A stretch of DNA of 64,000 nt, from positions 372,001 to 436,000 of the forward strand of contig BCIG01000007.1 in the NCBI GenBank assembly GCA_001599915.1. Direction: 5' to 3'. Below, piece by piece: positions 58,093-64,000 of this stretch. The DNA comes from Symbiotaphrina buchneri (lineage: Eukaryota > Ascomycota > Symbiotaphrinales > Symbiotaphrinaceae). The translations under genes and the position numbers were made by a program. The notes under the pieces were generated by a model. It was not told where the DNA came from. It searched no databases and saw only the letters and a program-made list of their open reading frames with translations. Within the stretch, counting starts at the first letter, position 1. Each line of letters starts with the position of its first letter.

Positions 58093-61000
58093 TCAATGCC
58101 ACTGATTCTGGTTCATGAAACCCTCTTCCAAGGTTCTGTCCTCAAGAGTCCTAATGAAGTCCCTATTGCGTCCTTGATTGCCTTGTCCAGCTCTGCTTCC
58201 TCTCCTTCTGGCATTTGCGGCACTGCTTTCTGAAGTACCGTCAGGTGGCGGAGGATAATACGCCGGACTTGGCTGTAATCTGATTGGCGCGTTCGGGTCG
58301 AGATGGCTGGCGACCCGCTGGATTGCCGGCGGGATGCCATGTTGCTGCTGGTCCATTGTCGACGCTCGTTGTCTGCCGTTTCTGGTGGCTGCCTGCTGGT
58401 AAAGACTCTGTTGTGAGTACTGTGCCGGGGGCATTTGGGCAGTGGCACCTGGGACTAGGTTCATTGGAGCGCCGTATGGGGCAGGCTGGGCTGGGTATGG
58501 TGGTGGAGGTCCTTGCTGAAGCGGTGCATTTGGAGCATATAGATTATTGTATATCGGCGGTGCTGCATGAGAAGGTTGGCCATACTGGCCCAACTGCATG
58601 CTCGCATAGGCACTCTGCGCCGCCGACTGCGCCTGGGCCTGTGCTGCTTGCGCCGCGCGTTGTTTGCTGAGAGCTTCAGCTTGCTGCTGTTGTTGTACCC
58701 CAGGAGCGGGGGATTTGCTCTGTGAGGAAGATTTGAGGTGCATCGGGGGAACAAATGGTCCAGTAAATTTCTGTTGGGTGATAAAAGGATGCTTCTGCGC
58801 CTGCTGAGGCGACCAGCGCTCGAGAGGGTTTATCGTCAGCAAACCGCGCACAAAGTCGATGAAGGCCACACGATTATTCATCTCTGGAAAAGGTCATCAG
58901 AATTGCTCATCAGTCGGGGCAAATGAGCCAACACGTACCTCGTTCAATCTCGTTCGGCTTCATGTTCTTCCTTGGCATCGCGTATGTCCTGATAATCTCG
59001 GGCAGAGTTGTCGCTTGAAAATATTTCTTACTCGGCTGCTCCTTCGTGCCATGTTCCCTTGAATATTGCTCCATGCTTTTCAAGCGGTATGTCCTTCTTC
59101 CAAATTCATCATGCACTTTTTCGAAAAACTCGCCAGATTGTTTGCCCATTTCCAACATCCAAGTGGGAGGCATGCCCAGCATTTCCGTTATACGAGCGAC
59201 TTGATTATACTCGGACGAACCAGGAAAGAGGGGGAGACCCAGAAATAGCTCAACGACGATGCAGCCTAATGACCACATGTCGATTGCTGAAGAGTAGCTG
59301 GAAGTTGTTAGCATGAACACAGCTCGTATGAAGACAGACCAACTCACGGTAGCCCCAGGAGGACCTCAGGAGAGCGATAGAATCTGGATTGGATATAAGT
59401 GTACACGGTTTGCCTCTCGTCGCACGCCGAACCGAAATCGATGATTTTGATAATGGGGCTTTCGAGACTATGACAAGGATGTGTTAGTAAGTTTTTGACT
59501 TCGATGGTGGCGCGTATGGCTCCTCTTTACTTTTTAAGCAATATATTCTCGGGTTTCAGGTCGCAGTGTATTAGCCTCGCTTTGTTCAATAGGCTTAGAC
59601 CAGTCAATAGTTGCTGTGCGAATACTCGGACGAGCGTAGTGCTGAGGCCCCTGAATTGATTCTGTTTAATCAATTCATAAAGGTTGACACTCAGAAGTTC
59701 AAATACTAGACACAGATGCTGTCGATGTATGAAGGTGTCCTTGAGTCGCAAAAGATGGTGATCATCATTCTTATCCAGCTTGCTGTTAAGCTATCAAGGA
59801 GTCAGATTACTGGCACCCAAGTGATGGAGGTCAGTACAGACTAAATCAAGCACGGATACTTCCATCATGCTTTGATTAAAGTATGCCGTCCGATTCTTGA
59901 CAACTTTAACTGCAACAACTTCCTGTGTCTTCAAGTTCTGGCATTTGACAACTTGACCGAAGGTTCCTTGGCCCAGCACGTCCAGGATTAAGTATCTGTT
60001 TCTAAGGCGTTGGCGGGCAGACGTCAGCACCTTTTGTCAAATGGAAACGGAATGGGTGTGATGGAAGACGTACTTATGCCCGGTCTCTTCGGATCCCAGG
60101 ATATCGTTGACATAAAGAATATAGTCACTATCCTCATTATCATACCCGTCATTCTTGACACCTTTGCTCGGTTTGGTTAACACGCGCCGGGGGTTGCGCG
60201 ACGATTCGTATTTGAAATTCGGATTGCATATTCGATATGTTGATGGAAGATGCGTTGTCAGCGCTTGCAAAGGCTAGGGACAACATTTCAGCGCTCGTCA
60301 AAACGTTGTTTAAAGTCCACTCACGCTAATAAAGCCCCCTTCAGGGTTTGCTCGGCGGAAGGCTGGCTGCGCATTGATCTTCGGGCTGAGTTGCTCGCCA
60401 GTCTTTAACTGGCTGAATGCTGGAACCGGACCCTTAGTAGATTCTTGCTGACTGCTCGCCGATTGTGAAGGTATGTGCCTTGGCGAGGGGACATCGCGAC
60501 TGAATACAGAGTTCAACTGAGACGTAGGAGATTGAGGGAAGTAGCGTTCTACACTCGAATCCTCCGTTTGTAGGAGGTGTGGAGCGGGTGCATGCGGTCG
60601 AGAAGCTATGTAAGAAGACGCCAATCAGACAAGTGGCTTCCAGCAGGAGATTTAATCTTACTTGGCGACGAGTAGTATGATTGGGTCGGAGAGTAGAGAT
60701 TCGATCGTGTCGGAGATTGCCTTGATGCTGTTGCTTGACCCACATGTGATGTGTATGAGCCTTGCCGTTGTTGTTGCGGTACGGCTGCATACGGTGATGA
60801 CGGGGAGAGTGTGTTCATGGGCGAGTACCTGCGTGCGGCGGCAGAGTCCTCATGAGAGGCGTTTTGCATGCTTGATCGCTTTCCGGAGACAGAGAGAGAG
60901 TTTTGATGCTGGTGCCGAGAGGAGTATTTTGCCCTGTTGTACGGATCTGCATCCTCCATCGGCACATCTTCATCATCCCTGTAGTCAGTACTTCGAACCC

Positions 61001-61196
61001 TTGGAGTCCCTGCTGGTGAAGGATCAACGGAATGGCTTTGAGCCATGCTCAATGGAGTTTGATAGGAATCATAGGAGAAGCCTGCAGGGGCATGGTGCTG
61101 CTGAGGAGACGCGATATACTCCTGATTTTGGCGCGGCGTGGGATGGTCGTAGCGGTGCTGGCGCTGGTCCGAATATGCCTGCCATTGCTGATCCAT
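58093..61196 (-). CDS. yak1: DYRK-family protein kinase Yak1
   Basis: Yak1 is a dual-specificity kinase that links nutrient and stress signals (downstream of PKA/TOR) to growth control. Exons join from 61196 ([17 protein letters not shown]). A long N-terminus rich in Gln, Ser, Pro and Tyr follows ([29 protein letters not shown]). The kinase domain shows [15 protein letters not shown] (glycine loop), VAVKVVKN (catalytic lysine), [13 protein letters not shown] (HxD loop), [21 protein letters not shown] (DFG plus the YxY activation motif of DYRKs) and [24 protein letters not shown]. The C-terminal tail is Gln/Ala/Pro-rich ([18 protein letters not shown]) and ends [10 protein letters not shown]. 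About nine exons are used; ends not all checked. Length is about 880 aa. Confidence 0.93.
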
Positions 61197-62084
61197 GGCT
61201 ACAATGACTTGGTATATTTGTCGCCGCTGTCGAACGTCCTGCAGCAGGCGCTTGTTGTCCCGATGGAGGTAAGGCACTCTTGTCGAGGCCGACTTGAATG
61301 ATGGTGCGGCGCGGTCAGATGCTCCGGGAAACGAGTCTCTAAAGGATAGTATTTCTCAGAGGCACGATATGTGGAGGTAGCAAATCACCCCCGTTCGAGA
61401 GATTCAGTGATCGCTTTTCGTCAAACTTCCATTGTCTGCGCCGGCAGCTACGGTGAGTGTGCACGACAGGAGGAGCCTTTGTTGGCTGGCGGTCGGTAAC
61501 GACAAGGCCGCGAATCTGACGTTTTGTTACCTGGGGCAGCCGAGCATGATCCGGCCGATGTGCGGACAGGTGGTCGTGGCAGCTGGGCGTCGAAGGAAGC
61601 TGAGGCCAATGAGAGTAATAATGGGGCCGAGGTGTTGCACGATGCAGGCCACGAAAGTGATGGAATTCGGGTTGGCTGTTGTCGAGACGGGGCAGCCCAG
61701 AGAAGAGCGGGATGAGTGCGCGGAGCAATAAGGCACAGGATACATGTACCTCCTGAGGTGAAATGATTACGGTAAGGTACCACTGGGAACGGCCACGACC
61801 TTAAGGCAAGGTAGGTACCTACCTTACCTTTAGGTAGTTGTACTAAGGTATGCGCGCGACTACCTCACCTATTCGTTCCCGATGATGGGCTGGCTGTGTT
61901 GACACATCAGGACTGCCTGCTCCTAAGGTAAGGTAAAGTGGGCCACATGTGCTGTACTCCGTACGTACACATCATAAGGTACGAACGTACGTAGTAAGGT
62001 AGTAAGTAGTAGATGGTGCACACTCTTTTGACAGTCTGACTCTCACGATATATCGAATCGCCTACCTTATCTGAGGTACCTATT
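61197..62084. promoter_or_regulatory. yak1 upstream region with TACCTTA and TACGGAGTA motifs
   Basis: This stretch should contain the yak1 promoter and leader. A basic, Ser/Pro-rich open frame at 61448-61783 (-) is unlikely to be a gene. TACCTTA/TAAGGTA repeats cover 61770-61860, 61923-62002 and 62062-62083. A TACTCCGTACGTAC motif lies near 61955. Confidence 0.55.
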
Positions 62085-64000
62085 TTTTTTAGATGAATTC
62101 TTCCTTGAAAGACACAATGCTACGTCCGTCAATTTACGATATTTTATTTTTAAAATCTGTTCAGTAGGTATAACAATGACAGAATTTAACATAAGCTTAA
62201 TTTCTTCCAACCATATCATATGTGGAATTTTTGAGGCTTCTTGAAAGTCTGTACATCTTGGGTGGTTTTACCTGCAAAGTAGAGGTGTTCAAAGACTAAC
62301 AACCTATAAAAATAGCTCGCTAGGTATGGAGTCATGGAGCTTTTTACTTGTGTGGACAAAAAGAATGTCCAAAGAGGCCTGTACACAAGGACCCCCCCAT
62401 TGTTTTTTTACTGTAATCGTCCTTAATGCGTATCCATTACTGACATCAGCAATAACTCACCCAATTTCAATTATTTGAAGCCCAATTTCATGTTCTTCAA
62501 ATAATAATACTGTTCTTCTTGGTATTGACTTTTTTCAATATATCAATCTGCTTTAAGCTGCCTAATAAACAGTTATAAAGACCTATAGCCGCTATGGAAA
62601 TCATATAACGATAGCTTAAAGAAACAAGGCTAAGATGATGTTAAAATACAACCTATCTCTAGAGTATATTATAGAAGTCAACAGTTTCTACATCTATATA
62701 ATCAAATATATTAAAGATAACATCATTTACTTTGGATACTATATATTATTATATCTTATTACCTTTAACCAGTTATAAATGTTCTTTTTATAAAAGAAGC
62801 TTATCTTATAGATTAAATAAATAACAATCTGAATTTATATAATAATAAGATAGCTTAATTTGTATAAAATAAGTTTAAAGTCATAATAGAATATAGATCT
62901 ATCTAAAAACTGTTTGTAAAGTAGAAATAGATTTAAAAAAGGATATAAAAACATGCTGTTAAAAAATCTATATCTTTATAAACATTGAATACTATAAATC
63001 TATGGTTAAAAAACCTATTAATTAGTATATCTTAATAAAAACACTGTAAATAAAAGAATCAAAGATTAAAAACATGTTTAGACTTTATCAGGTTAATAAA
63101 CAAGTTTTATATATACCTTAAAACAATCTAAAAGATAGAATGTTCTTCTAGCTTATATAATCAATGGTTATATTATATAAAAGATCTTTTAAAACTTTTT
63201 TACCAAAAAGCTTTTTAATTAATTTGTTTAAAAAAAGATATTAATAAAGTGCAATCCTTTTTCTAAACTATAGTTAGTTCTTATCATAAATAATATTTTA
63301 ATTCATTATAATCTAAAGCTTTATTAAATATATAAAGATATAAGTATAATACTTATTTATCTTCTTTTATACTTATTAGATTTTAACCTTATTAAAAAAT
63401 CCTTTTTAACCTTAAAAGCATAAATAAAACATTATTATCATATTAACAGTATCTTTATTAAAGAAAAGAAGTTTTTAAAGTTTTTTGAAAATAATGATTT
63501 AATATCTTTCTATAATAAAAGATAATAGTTAAAAAGCTAAAATCTATTTTACTTATTGTTTATTAAATATAAAAGGTTATAAGGATAAAAAAAGAAAGAA
63601 TAAAAGGAAATATTTAAAGCAGTAAATATTAAAGAAATTAAACTTTAGATTAATAAATCTTTTTAGATTATTATTTAAACAATTGATTAAGTTAATAAGT
63701 TTTATATAATGTTTAAGTTTTAAAAGATATTTTTTCCTATATAAATTATTAATAAAATAATATATACTTAAAATAATTATTTTCCTTAAATTTTAATTAT
63801 TAAAAACTATGTTTTTAATTATAATACTCTAAGATATAATAATCAAAAAACAATCAAAATAATAAGTTATATAAGTTTTAATTAATAGATTTCTTTAAAA
63901 CAATACTGATTTTAAAACTTTATACAAATTCCTATATAAACAATAAATAAACATTTAATATTAAAAACCTTAGTTAACTTTTTCTATATCTTTATTATCT
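62085..64000. other. AT-rich, gene-free block (likely RIP-affected repeat compartment)
   Basis: From about 62085 the base composition falls stepwise. About 62600-64000 is almost wholly A and T with long A or T runs. No open frame longer than noise and no splice-supported gene can be seen. C-to-T change of both strands by repeat-induced point mutation would give this composition; I cannot tell what the ancestral sequence was. The block continues past the right edge. Confidence 0.75.

Noticed and set aside
62330-62400. Possible terminal repeat of a pogo/Fot1-like DNA transposon (C-rich end before a T run)
   Set aside because: Only a faint resemblance; no partner terminal repeat or transposase frame was found in the AT-rich block.
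1-64000. CRISPR arrays, rRNA, secondary-metabolite backbone genes, toxin systems
   Set aside because: None seen; the content is conserved nuclear housekeeping genes of a filamentous fungus.

Overview
The window is nuclear DNA of a filamentous ascomycete (Pezizomycotina). Genes are dense and lie on both strands. Most are split by 50-90 nt spliceosomal introns with GT..AG ends. The proteins are filamentous-fungal in type: an UvsB-like ATR, the fungal complex I 20.9/21 kDa accessory subunit, a Csm3/Swi3 protein, and a rhodanese-PTP phosphatase. A Eurotiomycete-type genome is my best guess, from overall protein resemblance and the recurring TACGGAGTA motif. The order is not proven.

Layout. 1-6672 (-): N-terminal and middle part of the ATR/Mec1 checkpoint kinase; the catalytic end lies outside the window. 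7078-7902 (+): tRNA adenosine deaminase Tad2. 8401-9194 (-): complex I 20.9/21 kDa subunit with a 17-nt micro-exon. 9513-10524 (+): Csm3/Swi3 (Tipin). 10942-15230 (+): Ski2 RNA helicase. 16020-19591 (+): importin-beta family protein Sxm1/Nmd5. 20073-20488 (+): Cox16. 20749-24492 (-): Vnx1-like vacuolar cation/H+ exchanger. 25302-26600 (+): proteasome ATPase Rpt6. 27003-29781 (-): rhodanese plus tyrosine phosphatase. 31939-32535 (+): tryptophan-rich orphan. 32451-33540 (-): Mediator subunit 27. 34381-35399 (-): RRM RNA-binding protein. 36502-38452 (+): orphan of about 620 aa. 39279-44114 (-): eIF4G. 45949-50746 (-): DNA polymerase alpha catalytic subunit. 51294-52377 (-): ribosomal protein L7. 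53216-54043 (+): ESCRT-II Vps22/Snf8. 54193-56949 (-): eIF3c. 58093-61196 (-): Yak1 kinase. 62085-64000: extremely AT-rich and gene-free, as expected of a RIP-mutated repeat compartment.

Nearly every gene is housekeeping. Three work at the replication fork or its checkpoint (ATR, Csm3, Pol1). Six serve translation, tRNA modification or mRNA decay (Tad2, Ski2, eIF4G, eIF3c, L7 and the RRM protein by inference). I see no secondary-metabolite cluster, CRISPR array, tRNA or rRNA. I found no convincing new multi-gene system. The least explained content is two orphan genes, a 3' overlap between two convergent reading frames, a possible uORF touching the eIF4G start codon, and two short palindromic motifs (TACCTTA/TAAGGTA and TACGGAGTA) that fill many intergenic regions. 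Exon joins were worked out by hand from splice signals and reading-frame continuity.
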